64,000 nt of DNA from Bacillota bacterium (GTDB taxonomy: Bacteria; Bacillota; Clostridia; Lachnospirales; Lachnospiraceae): assembly GCA_902363515.1 (NCBI GenBank), contig CABJAN010000001.1:1-64000 (forward strand), read 5' to 3'. Within the stretch, counting starts at the first letter, position 1. Each line of letters starts with the position of its first letter. Shown in pieces: positions 44,231 through 53,105 of this stretch. The notes beneath the pieces are model-generated. The model saw only the letters and a list, made by a program, of their open reading frames with translations, ran no database searches and had not been told where the DNA came from. The position numbers and the translations under genes are program-made.

Positions 44231-44884
44231 TTACAGGTTCTCCAAAATTTCGGAAGCGTGCTCCATGCTCTCAAGATAGAACTCTGCTTCCTGTTTGATT
44301 TTTTCGGTATCTCTTGCACTATATTGATCATAGATACCTACGGTATGAAATCCTGCCTTTTTCGCTGTCTCAATGGCATAGAGCACATCCTCAAAGACAT
44401 AGGTTTCTTCTAGTTCTGTCCCCAGAAATTTGGCTACCTCCTGATAAATCAGCGGATTTGATTTTCCCACGCCCACTTCGGAGGATGTAAAAATCTTCTG
44501 GAAATATCCTCCAATTCCCAGACGTTGAAAAGCAGTCTCAATATGTTCCCTGTTACCGGAAGTTGCCGCTGTGATACCAACTCCCTTTTTCTGAAGCTTT
44601 TGAAGTGCTTCTTTCACCCCTGGTTTTAAAGGAGCTTCCCGGTAATAATATTCCTTCACCGTATCTAAAATCCCCTGGACAATTCGGGATGCTTCCCACT
44701 CCAGATGGTACTGTTTCTTCAAATAAGCCGCCGCCTCTTCTATGGTCATGGGATAGAGTATTTTCCCCAAATTTTCTTCCGGCTCTGCCCCTAGACTTTT
44801 GAGATAACGTGCGCCTTCATCTTCCCAGATACTCATGGAGTCCAACAGTGTCCCGTCCACGTCAAAAATAACGCCTTTTCTCAT
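44231..44884 (-). CDS. HAD family hydrolase (phosphatase) in the thiamine operon
   Basis: A 217-residue HAD phosphatase: catalytic motif FDVDGTLLDSM (aspartates about residues 8 and 10), motif II TAATSGN, the lysine in GVGKSNPLIY and motif IV FEDVLYAIETAKKAG. The cap is helical (subclass I). In related operons such phosphatases are suspected to act on thiamine phosphate or pyrimidine intermediates; the substrate here is inferred from position only. Its ATG overlaps the old thiE stop (ATGA), showing the original operon order thiE-HAD-thiD-cytX. Confidence 0.87.
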   Translation of the reverse strand: MRKGVIFDVDGTLLDSMSIWEDEGARYLKSLGAEPEENLGKILYPMTIEEAAAYLKKQYHLEWEASRIVQGILDTVKEYYYREAPLKPGVKEALQKLQKKGVGITAATSGNREHIETAFQRLGIGGYFQKIFTSSEVGVGKSNPLIYQEVAKFLGTELEETYVFEDVLYAIETAKKAGFHTVGIYDQYSARDTEKIKQEAEFYLESMEHASEILENL

Positions 44885-45194
44885 GCCTTCACCATTTTCT
44901 CTGTAAGGCTGCGAAGTTCTGCCGCTGCTGCCCGGATATCAGGTTTTGCAAAAATAGCGCTGATAACGGCAATTCCACAGATACCACTGCCTGCCAGTTT
45001 TGAAATATTTCCGGCACAATTCCTTGATTTCCTTTGCTTCTTCCAGAAAGGCTTCCTGACTCAATTCTTTCTCCCGCAACTGGATAAACGTAGCACCGCC
45101 CAAAATGGCTTCTTCCACCTGATGATACAGAGTATCCTCTCCCAGCCAGCTTCTATCTGTCACCGCATAAAGCAATAAATCCTTTTTATCGCAC
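44881..45194 (-). pseudogene. thiE: thiE (thiamine phosphate synthase) with large internal deletion
   Basis: Two ends of ThiE remain in different frames. The N-terminal part reads LLYAVTDRSWLGED...GATFIQLREKE. It runs to about 45010, where the frame shifts; the rest of the C-terminus, GSGICGIAVISAIFAKPDI to LRSLTEKMVKA, is in another frame up to the stop at 44883-44881. About 110 residues of the catalytic barrel are missing. The junction near 44990-45000 has a GCAG repeat. The best-placed start (GTG at 45194, behind AGGAGGGG) meets TAA after two codons, so a second lesion exists near the start. A functional enzyme cannot be made. Confidence 0.88.
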
Positions 45195-45218
45195 TTGCCC
45201 CTCCTTTGCTAATATACC

Positions 45219-45250
45219 AAAAAACGGATATACCAATGATGGTATATCCG
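45219..45250 (-). terminator. riboswitch-controlled intrinsic terminator
   Basis: Perfect 10-bp stem CGGATATACC / GGTATATCCG with a 6-nt loop and six T on the minus strand, between the TPP aptamer and thiE. It is the likely expression platform: TPP binding should favour termination. Confidence 0.8.
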
Positions 45251-45261
45251 CATAAACTTCA

Positions 45262-45352
45262 AGCTATATCCCTACGTTGGCATTATCCAAATCAGGTTAC
45301 GGGTCTAGGAATGCATCCTACTCTCAGCCTGCTTGATACGCAAGCTCCCCTT
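45262..45352 (-). ncRNA. TPP riboswitch (THI element)
   Basis: On the minus strand the conserved aptamer pieces occur in order: GGGGAGC at 45350, GCTGAGAG, then ACCCGTAACCTGAT and TGGATAATGCCAACGTAGGGA ending near 45264 (given here as two parts of the consensus). It controls the thiE-HAD-thiD-cytX operon through the terminator at 45219-45250. Confidence 0.95.
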
Positions 45353-45372
45353 TTTCCATTTTTTTCTTCTTT

Positions 45373-45400
45373 AGTATACTACAGTTTCAGAAAATTTCAA
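45373..45400 (-). promoter_or_regulatory. promoter of the TPP-riboswitch operon
   Basis: Minus strand TTGAAA (45400-45395), 16-nt spacer, TATACT (45378-45373). The transcript would start about 15 nt before the aptamer. Confidence 0.65.
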
Positions 45401-45409
45401 GTTTTTTTT

Positions 45410-46543
45410 CTATTCCACTAGAATTATTATATCATTAATCACAACTGCCTTTATATTTTCCACATCCACCAGCCGGTTAAAGGCAACCTTATAATACGGA
45501 TCACAGCCCAGTACATATCCTGTATTGTTTATATTTTCATTTTTATCCTCTACCACATAGCTTTCCCCGTTTTTATACTGAACCTCTACATGCTTCACAT
45601 TTAATGTGCTTGATGCTCCTAACCCAGAGAGTCCAAACATTTTTGGAATATCAAAAGCCATGGCAAAAGGACTAATCCTTAAACTTCCTTTTTCTCCTAA
45701 ATCCAGAGTTTTGGTGGGAACTGCCTCTTTCTCTGTAAGGGTTACTTTTTCCTCTACGGTATTTTCCCACATCTTTGTGAGTTCTTCCTCATTCATCGCA
45801 TCCATTTCTCCTGTTGTGCAGGGATATTTCTGAATACTTAAGTACGGCTTTTGCTGCACATCTATTTCATCCGGCCACAAGAAATAGCTGTAACAGTACA
45901 TTTTTTCAGACGTACTCTGCTGCATATCCACATAAATATTTTCTGAATATACCAGCTCGTCACTGATTTTAACATTGAAATAAAAATCAGCTTCATCTGT
46001 GAAATTGGCTCCTTTTGCCAGGTTCGTATCTTCATTTCCTGCCAAGGCTGTCACTTTGCCTTCCCTTTCCAGGGTAAAATACATCAAGCCCCCAAGTTCA
46101 TTATACAAAAAATTCTCTACAGTAAGGGTATGGCTTCCGATTTCTTTCACAATAGGCTCTTCCAATACATAGTTCCCCAACAATTCCTGGGCTCTTTCTT
46201 CATCCACATCCACAAACTCTTTAGACGGAATAACCACATCTACGGTCCCGCCTTTTCCGTCATCAATACTTACTGGTTTGGCTGGAGTAGATTTCTTTGT
46301 TGTGTTTCCAAACATTCCATCAAAGAAATCGGAACGGATGGACGCATAAACGCCTGTAGATACCATAAGCGCTGTCACTATGACTGCTGCTGCTACTTTA
46401 GGGAATTTATGCTGTTTTCTTGTTCTTACTTTTGACCGGTTCCGTAGGATTTCATAGGTGCTTTCCAGCCTTTCTTCCACTTCCCCTGAAATCTTTACCT
46501 CTTTTCCTAAAACATCTTTGATATTTTTTTCCTGATTCTTCAT
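45410..46543 (-). CDS. DUF4179 membrane protein, probable anti-sigma partner
   Basis: A 377-residue protein with a basic cytosolic N-terminus of about 48 residues, one membrane segment (about 49-69, VAAAVIVTALMVSTGVYA) and a long external part. It resembles DUF4179 proteins, which are regularly encoded behind ECF sigma factors in clostridia and are thought to act as membrane anti-sigma factors. The cytosolic part contains no obvious zinc motif. It follows the sigma gene by 14 nt. Function is inferred from the pairing. Confidence 0.8.
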   Translation of the reverse strand: MKNQEKNIKDVLGKEVKISGEVEERLESTYEILRNRSKVRTRKQHKFPKVAAAVIVTALMVSTGVYASIRSDFFDGMFGNTTKKSTPAKPVSIDDGKGGTVDVVIPSKEFVDVDEERAQELLGNYVLEEPIVKEIGSHTLTVENFLYNELGGLMYFTLEREGKVTALAGNEDTNLAKGANFTDEADFYFNVKISDELVYSENIYVDMQQSTSEKMYCYSYFLWPDEIDVQQKPYLSIQKYPCTTGEMDAMNEEELTKMWENTVEEKVTLTEKEAVPTKTLDLGEKGSLRISPFAMAFDIPKMFGLSGLGASSTLNVKHVEVQYKNGESYVVEDKNENINNTGYVLGCDPYYKVAFNRLVDVENIKAVVINDIIILVE

Positions 46544-46557
46544 CTGCTTTCTCTCCT

Positions 46558-47055
46558 TTACTCAAAACAAAGTACCTGCTCCAGTTTTTTCCTGCCACGT
46601 TTTAGCCTGCTTTTGACTGTATTTTCATTCATTTCTAATATCTGGGCGATTTCTTTTGTATGAAATTCTTCTCCATAATACAGAAGAAAAATTGTCCTAC
46701 AGTTTTCCGGCAGTTCTTCTAAAAGCTCATAAAATCCTCTGTCATTCTCCGGCGTGACGGTCCGGACATCTTCTGCCCATTCCACCAAAACGCAGCGTTT
46801 CCTCTGGCGCAGCAAATCATTGCACTGGTTTATCAAAATCCTGATAATCCAGGTTTTGAAATACCGGACACTTTTTAAATCCTTCATATGTTCAAAAGCC
46901 GAAAGTATGGTATCCTGCATCACATCTGCCACATCGTCTTCATTTTTCAAGTAACTCTTTGCTGTTTTGTACAGAGATATTTTATGATTTTCAATTAACT
47001 GGATAAATGCTTCGGTATCTCCTTTTTGCGCCCGCTTTACCAACAGCATGTCCAT
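46558..47055 (-). CDS. ECF-type RNA polymerase sigma factor
   Basis: A 165-residue sigma-70 family factor of the extracytoplasmic-function class. Region 2 is seen in DVADVMQDTILSAFEHM and FKTWIIRILINQC, region 4 in LPENCRTIFLLYYGEEF and EIAQILEMNENTVKSRLKR; region 3 is absent, as expected. The ribosome site AAGGAGGAGGG is strong. Its promoter (47097-47126) has TGAAACC and CGTCTAA, so the sigma factor probably transcribes its own gene. The DUF4179 protein downstream is the likely regulator. Confidence 0.92.
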   Translation of the reverse strand: MDMLLVKRAQKGDTEAFIQLIENHKISLYKTAKSYLKNEDDVADVMQDTILSAFEHMKDLKSVRYFKTWIIRILINQCNDLLRQRKRCVLVEWAEDVRTVTPENDRGFYELLEELPENCRTIFLLYYGEEFHTKEIAQILEMNENTVKSRLKRGRKKLEQVLCFE

Positions 47056-47096
47056 AGGTATCCCTCCTCCTTGTCAGGCTTTTTCGTTTACACCTA

Positions 47097-47126
47097 TTAG
47101 ACGGCGAAAAGAGGCATTTGGTTTCA
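47097..47126 (-). promoter_or_regulatory. ECF-type autoregulatory promoter
   Basis: Minus strand -35 TGAAACC (47126-47120), 16-nt spacer, -10 CGTCTAA (47103-47097). These are the hallmarks of SigW/SigX/SigV-type promoters. The leader to the sigma start is about 35 nt. Confidence 0.8.
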
Positions 47127-47154
47127 AAAGCATGAAAAATCTTATATGTTATTT

Positions 47155-48705
47155 CTATTTCCTCACTGCAAACCAGGCAACATCTGCATAATCCTTGGTT
47201 TCCCTTCCATAGGCGGAAGCATACATCCCCATGGTACATCCAACAAACCCACCTGCATATTCTGTGCTGTAAGGTCTTAAATCAATGTTTTCCGCAACAA
47301 TTCTTGTCTCTCCATTTTGTACTATAGAGACTCTTCCAAGCTGTTCTTCTGCCTGAAATAAAATTTCTACCAGACCTTCTTCAATGGATATCGTCTTTCG
47401 TATCTGTTCCTGTCCATCTATGGTTTCTATGACACTAATCTTAGAATTTTGATTCTCACTTCTGATTTCCGCTCTTAAAAAATTTCTATGATTTTGGAAC
47501 AATAAAAAGCCGGCTCCACTATGACTGTCTTTTGGTATAAATTCCATACCAAGGGATGTGGTAAATGTATAGCTCATTTGCCGCACTCCCAAATAGGTAC
47601 TCTTTTCTGTTTCCCCTGCATGATGCTTCCCTGCATGTAAGCGTAGAAAACCAGGTCTTTCACTGAGTGAATACCTCTCAGAGTCTCTTCCATAGATACT
47701 TACCAGTTCTTTTGGCAGTTGGTCTTTATAAAATTCAAAAAATACATTCTCACTGGCTTCTCTTGGGAAATGTACTGGTTCCATTGGCAGTTCCAACACT
47801 TCTTCCAGTTTTCCAATGCCAGGATTAATCACCGGCCATCCATTTTCCCACTGAACTTTTGCCAGAAAAGTCTCTCTTCCCATACTGCTGCAGTCCTTGC
47901 ATCTTCTACAGGCCAGCATGACAATATACCAGTTTCCATGGCCATCATCCACCAGGTCTCCATGGCCTGCACAGGTTACCGGATATTCCAGTCCTAAATG
48001 CCGATGAGTGAACACCGGATTGCGGGGACATCCCTCAAAAGGTTCCTCAAGGCTTCTGGTTCTTGCCACGCAAATACAGTGGTCTTCTGCTGTTCCACCT
48101 TCTGCGTGAAGCAAATAATAATATTCCCCAATTTTATATAAGTGGGGACCTTCCGGCCAGATGGCATTTTGCATAGCACCTTTCCAGATAGTTCTGCTTT
48201 CCCCAGTCAGACACATCTTTTCTAAATCCAGCTCCTGAAGCCAGATTTCCCAGTCTCCGTTATAATGTACCCCATTACTGTTTGGTCTGGTTCCAACATA
48301 ATAACAGGTTCCATCTTCGTCAAAAAACAAACTTGGGTCAATGCCTTTGGCCTCTTCTCCCAGATAAAACGGGTCAGACCATGGACCTTCTGGCGTCTTA
48401 GAAGTAACTACAAAGGTTCCTCCCTGATCCACATTTGTAGTAATCATGTAAAAAGTTCCCTTATGCCATCGGATGACTGGCGCAAAAATACCTCTGGAAA
48501 TCTCCCCGCCTTCTAAGGGTAGTTGCTCTGGTCTGTCCAGAATATTTCCCACTTGTTCCCAATGTCCTAAGTCTCTGCTGTGAAACAGTGGAACTCCTGG
48601 AAAATAGGAAAAACTGGAGTTTACTAAATAATAATCTTCTCCAACCCGACATATAGACGGGTCTGGATAAAAGCCTTTTAAAATCGGATTCTGTATTGTC
48701 AACAT
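47155..48705 (-). CDS. glycoside hydrolase family 43 (beta-xylosidase type)
   Basis: A 516-residue cytosolic enzyme with the GH43 five-bladed propeller (about residues 1-310) and a C-terminal concanavalin-like domain (about 330-510) found in XynB-type beta-xylosidases. Catalytic acids: Asp in GFYPDPSICR (about 15), Asp in GIDPSLFFDEDG (about 128) and Glu in PEGPHLYKIG (about 190). No signal peptide, so it acts on imported xylo-oligosaccharides. Xylosidase versus arabinofuranosidase activity is not decided by sequence reading. Last gene of the xylo-oligosaccharide operon. Confidence 0.92.
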   Translation of the reverse strand: MLTIQNPILKGFYPDPSICRVGEDYYLVNSSFSYFPGVPLFHSRDLGHWEQVGNILDRPEQLPLEGGEISRGIFAPVIRWHKGTFYMITTNVDQGGTFVVTSKTPEGPWSDPFYLGEEAKGIDPSLFFDEDGTCYYVGTRPNSNGVHYNGDWEIWLQELDLEKMCLTGESRTIWKGAMQNAIWPEGPHLYKIGEYYYLLHAEGGTAEDHCICVARTRSLEEPFEGCPRNPVFTHRHLGLEYPVTCAGHGDLVDDGHGNWYIVMLACRRCKDCSSMGRETFLAKVQWENGWPVINPGIGKLEEVLELPMEPVHFPREASENVFFEFYKDQLPKELVSIYGRDSERYSLSERPGFLRLHAGKHHAGETEKSTYLGVRQMSYTFTTSLGMEFIPKDSHSGAGFLLFQNHRNFLRAEIRSENQNSKISVIETIDGQEQIRKTISIEEGLVEILFQAEEQLGRVSIVQNGETRIVAENIDLRPYSTEYAGGFVGCTMGMYASAYGRETKDYADVAWFAVRK

Positions 48706-48725
48706 GTTGTTCTCCTTTTACTACT

Positions 48726-50438
48726 TTATTTTACATAGCCAAACCCAAGAATGGTAAAATTCTTCTCTTCCTCTCCTTTTGCCGGCTGTATGATTATTCT
48801 ATGTTCCTTTGTCTCTTCTTCATTAAATAGAATTACTGTATTGCAGTGTGTCCAGCCATTTTGCAAAGGATCTACTGTCAAAACCTGAGTATCATCCACA
48901 TATATTTGGACTTTGCCTGCATGAATTTCTCCGGAATCTTTAAACACCAGAATAAGACTTTTACAGGTAATTTCCATGGTAAATGGTGTGATTTCTCCAT
49001 GAAAATTTTCTCCCTTGTATTGCCAGTTATAGGGAAATTGAGGTGTGGGAATCACATTAAAATCCATTTCTACACACTGCAAATCCCGGTCTGTCTCCAG
49101 AAAGCTTCCGCAACAGATGTGTGCATCTTGAAACAAATTTTTCTTATCCAAAAGCTGCACTTCCTGGAAATCACAGCCAATCACCGGCTCCTGTTTCTCC
49201 TGTAAAATCCGGCTGTCCTCTGCCCCATCTGTACTTTTCTCTGTAATCTCAAACAAATAATCCAGACATTTTGCCATAATCAAATGTCCCAGATTAGACG
49301 GATGAAACATATCATAGAAAAACTGATTTCTGGAAACCACCCTGCCTTGTTCCCTGGTCAGTCCAAACTGAGGAGATACTGCATCTCGGATACTGACCAT
49401 GGGCAAATGATAATGATATCCAACAGGGCTTAATCTCTCCTGCAAATTCCAGTCATCTGCAAACACAGAAAATAACAAAATCACTGCCGGATTCCAGGGA
49501 AGATTCAACGCTTTTCTCACCAGACTTTCGTAACAAATCCCTTTTGTTTCATCTCCCTCATCATTCACAGCAAATTCTATAACAATCAAATCCGGCTGCT
49601 CCTGCTCTCGTAGTATATCTCTTTCAAACCGTATCATACCAAGTTCTGAAGGCGTACCTCCTACTCCGGCTTTTAGATAATGTACATTTTTTTCATTGCC
49701 AAAGTGTTTCCGAAAAGCACAGTAGGTCTTCCATGCATAACATGCTTCATGAATGGGCACTGCACCGGCTCCCTGTGTAATGGAGCCTCCTATAAAAGCC
49801 AGTGTAACCTCTTCTCCTCTTTTGGCTTTCTCGATTACTCTCTTCAACCGGAAAGGATTTCCCTTTGACAAAAGGGATCTGGCAATCATAGCATTTGCTT
49901 GATCTCCCACAAGTTTTGGCGCTTCTTCCTCTTCTTGCTCTGGTATCTGAAAACCGTCTTTTACATAAAGCACAACACTTACCTTTGCCATTTGCCCTGG
50001 TTTTAAAAATCGAAACCAAATCTGCCCTGGTTCCTTGTCATCCTCAGACCACAGAATTGAATCAAGAGAAAGCTTCTGTTCCATGCCATTTCCCATAAGC
50101 TGCATTTTCAAAATTGTTCCACTGCCATAGATGTCATGCTTACCATACATCTGAAACGCAAATTCCACTGTCTCTTCCTGATTTTCAGTCTCAACTCTTA
50201 CACCTATACTATGTACCAGACACCGGAATCCTGCTGTTGTCTTCAATAAATTTAAAATTTCTTCATCTTGTATATTTCCTACAATTTTAGCACTGCTAAT
50301 CAGTCTCCCGTCAGATTCATACAAAAACTGAACACCGCTTCCGTCCTCTTGCGGCATACCAAAAATTTCTTTTTCTCTCATAATGTAAAAACCCGGACGT
50401 TTTTTCTCCGGGTCTTTTGGTGCTACGGGTTCTCTCAT
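48726..50438 (-). CDS. SGNH/GDSL hydrolase, probable xylo-oligosaccharide acetyl esterase
   Basis: A 570-residue protein without a signal peptide. An N-terminal beta-rich region (about 1-195) precedes the SGNH domain: block I FIGGSITQGAG (nucleophile Ser about 218), block II glycine in GVGGTPS, block III asparagine in EFAVNDE and block V DMFHPSNLGH with the catalytic Asp-His. A further beta-rich C-terminal domain follows (about 440-570). Its place between GH8 and GH43 suggests removal of acetyl groups from imported oligomers; the reaction is inference. Confidence 0.85.
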   Translation of the reverse strand: MREPVAPKDPEKKRPGFYIMREKEIFGMPQEDGSGVQFLYESDGRLISSAKIVGNIQDEEILNLLKTTAGFRCLVHSIGVRVETENQEETVEFAFQMYGKHDIYGSGTILKMQLMGNGMEQKLSLDSILWSEDDKEPGQIWFRFLKPGQMAKVSVVLYVKDGFQIPEQEEEEAPKLVGDQANAMIARSLLSKGNPFRLKRVIEKAKRGEEVTLAFIGGSITQGAGAVPIHEACYAWKTYCAFRKHFGNEKNVHYLKAGVGGTPSELGMIRFERDILREQEQPDLIVIEFAVNDEGDETKGICYESLVRKALNLPWNPAVILLFSVFADDWNLQERLSPVGYHYHLPMVSIRDAVSPQFGLTREQGRVVSRNQFFYDMFHPSNLGHLIMAKCLDYLFEITEKSTDGAEDSRILQEKQEPVIGCDFQEVQLLDKKNLFQDAHICCGSFLETDRDLQCVEMDFNVIPTPQFPYNWQYKGENFHGEITPFTMEITCKSLILVFKDSGEIHAGKVQIYVDDTQVLTVDPLQNGWTHCNTVILFNEEETKEHRIIIQPAKGEEEKNFTILGFGYVK

Positions 50439-50448
50439 CTTTTCTCTC

Positions 50449-51594
50449 CTATTTCCAAATACGATAATTTCCGCTCAATGCCATAAATGCAAACATATAC
50501 AGGAAATTATCATAATATCTTCTGTCCCCTGTACGCAGTGGCGTATTCCAGAATTTTTCCATACACGCTCTGGAAAATTCCCCCTCTGCAGCAAGAGATG
50601 CCTGAGCATTTACTGCAATCACAGCCACTGGATGCAGTGCTTTTTCTTCCAGCCTTGTTCCATCTACGAGGAAAACACCGTCCCAATGTTCCTGCTGCTT
50701 TACACAATAAAATTCCTGGAAGGTCTGTGCAATCTCTTTTTGCCATGGGTCTTTTCCAAACCACATACTATCCAGACCAATATTAGCCATAGTACGATAG
50801 GCATCGCTATAATACCAGTCATGACGTCCAAATTGTTCTACATGTCCTGTATGCGGTGTTCCATCATATTCACTGTATTCCGGAGACAGCCCTGTGTTTG
50901 GATGGCATGCAAGATGAAGATATTCCCTGCTGGCCTGTGCCGCCTGTTTCCAAAAATCCCTGTCTTCTTCATTTGCCCACAAAGCAAATAATTCATAAAA
51001 ATGAGGAAGATGATAAGATGGATCCGTAAAATCCACTCCAGGAATAAATTTAATCAGTTTTCTCTCCCGATCCCACATAGGTTCTCCCGGATGGCCTTCT
51101 TCCCCTTTATGTACGCACTCACTTAAAATATTTCTGGCTTCCTGGCTGTAATGAAAGATTCCTTCTCCATCACCCCAGCGGTTAGAGGCAAAGAACAATG
51201 CCATGGCAAAAAATTCTTCTCCATCCGGAGCCGGGCCGTCAGAATTCGGAGTTCCATCTGTGTTGCAAGACCACCTGAAGTAGTAACGTCCCTCACCTTC
51301 ACTCATCCACATATAGGTTTTCACCCATTTCCAGATGCGGTCAAATTCTTCCTTTTTATCCAACTGCACGCACACCATCATACCATAAGACATTCCCTCT
51401 GTACGCACATCATGGTTTCCCGTATCTTCCAGATATCCCATATCATCTCCAGCTTCACGGTAAAATCGTTCCTCTTCTGTTCCGTAAAAAATAGTCTGAA
51501 AAGCATCTTCCAGTCTGTTTTTCACTTCTTTCTCCGAATAACCGTATTCGCTCCATAAATTTCTATAAATTCCCGTTTCAAATGCTCCCTGCAT
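50449..51594 (-). CDS. glycoside hydrolase family 8, Rex-like reducing-end xylose-releasing exo-oligoxylanase
   Basis: A 381-residue (alpha/alpha)6-barrel enzyme. The GH8 catalytic acid is in DVRTEGMSYGMM (about residue 69); SDGPAPDGEEFFAMAL (about 114-129) holds the conserved Asp, and HDWYYSDAYRTMANIGLD (about 258-275) is the C-terminal signature. Characterised Rex enzymes of this size are intracellular and remove xylose from the reducing end of xylo-oligosaccharides. No signal peptide, agreeing with that role. It lies between the two GH43/SGNH genes. Confidence 0.9.
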   Translation of the reverse strand: MQGAFETGIYRNLWSEYGYSEKEVKNRLEDAFQTIFYGTEEERFYREAGDDMGYLEDTGNHDVRTEGMSYGMMVCVQLDKKEEFDRIWKWVKTYMWMSEGEGRYYFRWSCNTDGTPNSDGPAPDGEEFFAMALFFASNRWGDGEGIFHYSQEARNILSECVHKGEEGHPGEPMWDRERKLIKFIPGVDFTDPSYHLPHFYELFALWANEEDRDFWKQAAQASREYLHLACHPNTGLSPEYSEYDGTPHTGHVEQFGRHDWYYSDAYRTMANIGLDSMWFGKDPWQKEIAQTFQEFYCVKQQEHWDGVFLVDGTRLEEKALHPVAVIAVNAQASLAAEGEFSRACMEKFWNTPLRTGDRRYYDNFLYMFAFMALSGNYRIWK

Positions 51595-51623
51595 CTTCTA
51601 CTTCCTCCTCTTAGACATTCCTT

Positions 51624-53102
51624 TTACCTATAAATGAACTCAGAGAATCCTGCGCTTCCCCCAATTGTTTTAGTAGAATAAAAAAACAAGGCAAATCTAC
51701 ATCCACAAAAATGATCCAATTGAAAGTATAACTTTTTTGTAATTCCGATTTTTTTCCATTCACCAGAAGTTTCATAAAAGAACTCTGCTTCGTCTTTCAT
51801 CATTTCAAATTCAAGTTTTACTTTTAACCGTACACATTCTGTATCCAATTTTATCTTTTCATACTCTGCTTCTTTACCAGCCATAACCAGATACATACCA
51901 TCTTCTTCTTTTTTCAAAGCTACAAAGCCAAAGTTCCCTAAAAATGCGCTAAGTCCTGCATAATCGCCAATCTTCATCCTATTTCCATTGACACTGACTT
52001 CTGCCTCACACCTTGGGTATCTGGTTCTCTGGGTCAAGGTGTTCACTGCCGCTTCCAGATTCGCACATACTTTTCCAGAATAAATTCGGAATTCTCCTTC
52101 TGAAACAGAATAATATCTGGAATCCGGCTGGTGATTAAATTCCCATACCTTTTTCCACGGAATCTTTCCGTTTTTATCAGGAACATACTGAAAATCATCA
52201 CTTTCAAACAAAGGCTCATATCTGTGGTTTGGTCTGGTACTTCTGGTTTCTATGACTTCCGGTACTTTTCCGCCTTCTCCAAATACAGGAAAGTCCTGTT
52301 CCCATTTCACAGGAACTAGCACAGGACTCCGTCCAACAGCACCTCTATCCTGAAACAGAATACTATACCAGTCTCCATCAGGAGTATCCACGATTCCTCC
52401 CTGAGCAACACCCTGATGACAGTAATTCAAATCATCTGCCAGAACATCTCTACCTGTAAATTCCCCTTCTATGCTGTCTGATACAAAACATGCCTCCCGT
52501 CGGAACCAGGTTTCACCGGGAGAATGTATGAGGAACACATAGTATTTCCCATGAATCTTATAAATATGTGCGCCCTCATACCCCAGCTTATATACACCCT
52601 GTTCCTTTATAATGATTCTGTCTATCCCATTTTCTTTTGGTCCTTTTAGCTGCTCATCCAGCTCTGTCAGGTGAATCTCTGTATTTCCATACACAATATA
52701 GATTCTACCATCTTCATCAAACAAAAGAGACGGGTCATGATAAAAGCCTTGGATTTCCTGCTTTTCCCAGGGTCCTGAAATGTTCTCTGACTGATACAGA
52801 TAAGTTTTACCTGTATCATTTGCCACAAAACATAAATAGAATCTATTTTTATGATAACGTATAGAGGCAGCCCACATTCCTTTTCCATAGATACCAGAGC
52901 AATCCTGTAAACGCTGCCCTTCTGTTTCATCTAAAGAATCATAAACATGTTCCACAATCTCCCAGTTTCTTAAATCATAAGATCTGAGAATAACGCACCC
53001 TGGCATAAAATGCATGGTAGTGCTCACCATATAATAGGTATCTTCTACACGAATCACGTCCGGATCCGGAAAATCCATCTGTATAATGGGATGAATACTC
53101 AT
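51624..53102 (-). CDS. glycoside hydrolase family 43 (second copy, different subtype)
   Basis: A 492-residue enzyme: GH43 propeller (about 1-300) plus a C-terminal beta-sandwich (about 320-490). Catalytic acids are seen in MDFPDPDVIR (about residue 12), FYHDPSLLFDEDG (about 126) and GYEGAHIYKI (about 181). It differs clearly from the other GH43 in this operon, so the two likely cut different linkages, for example xylose and arabinose side chains. No signal peptide. It begins 3 nt behind the upstream permease gene. Confidence 0.9.
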   Translation of the reverse strand: MSIHPIIQMDFPDPDVIRVEDTYYMVSTTMHFMPGCVILRSYDLRNWEIVEHVYDSLDETEGQRLQDCSGIYGKGMWAASIRYHKNRFYLCFVANDTGKTYLYQSENISGPWEKQEIQGFYHDPSLLFDEDGRIYIVYGNTEIHLTELDEQLKGPKENGIDRIIIKEQGVYKLGYEGAHIYKIHGKYYVFLIHSPGETWFRREACFVSDSIEGEFTGRDVLADDLNYCHQGVAQGGIVDTPDGDWYSILFQDRGAVGRSPVLVPVKWEQDFPVFGEGGKVPEVIETRSTRPNHRYEPLFESDDFQYVPDKNGKIPWKKVWEFNHQPDSRYYSVSEGEFRIYSGKVCANLEAAVNTLTQRTRYPRCEAEVSVNGNRMKIGDYAGLSAFLGNFGFVALKKEEDGMYLVMAGKEAEYEKIKLDTECVRLKVKLEFEMMKDEAEFFYETSGEWKKIGITKKLYFQLDHFCGCRFALFFYSTKTIGGSAGFSEFIYR

Positions 53103-53105
53103 ATG

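Noticed and set aside
44939..45175. Small intact thiE-like gene of 78 residues starting TTG
   Set aside because: It is the N-terminal fragment of a broken thiE; the C-terminal part persists in another frame and the start is poorly placed.
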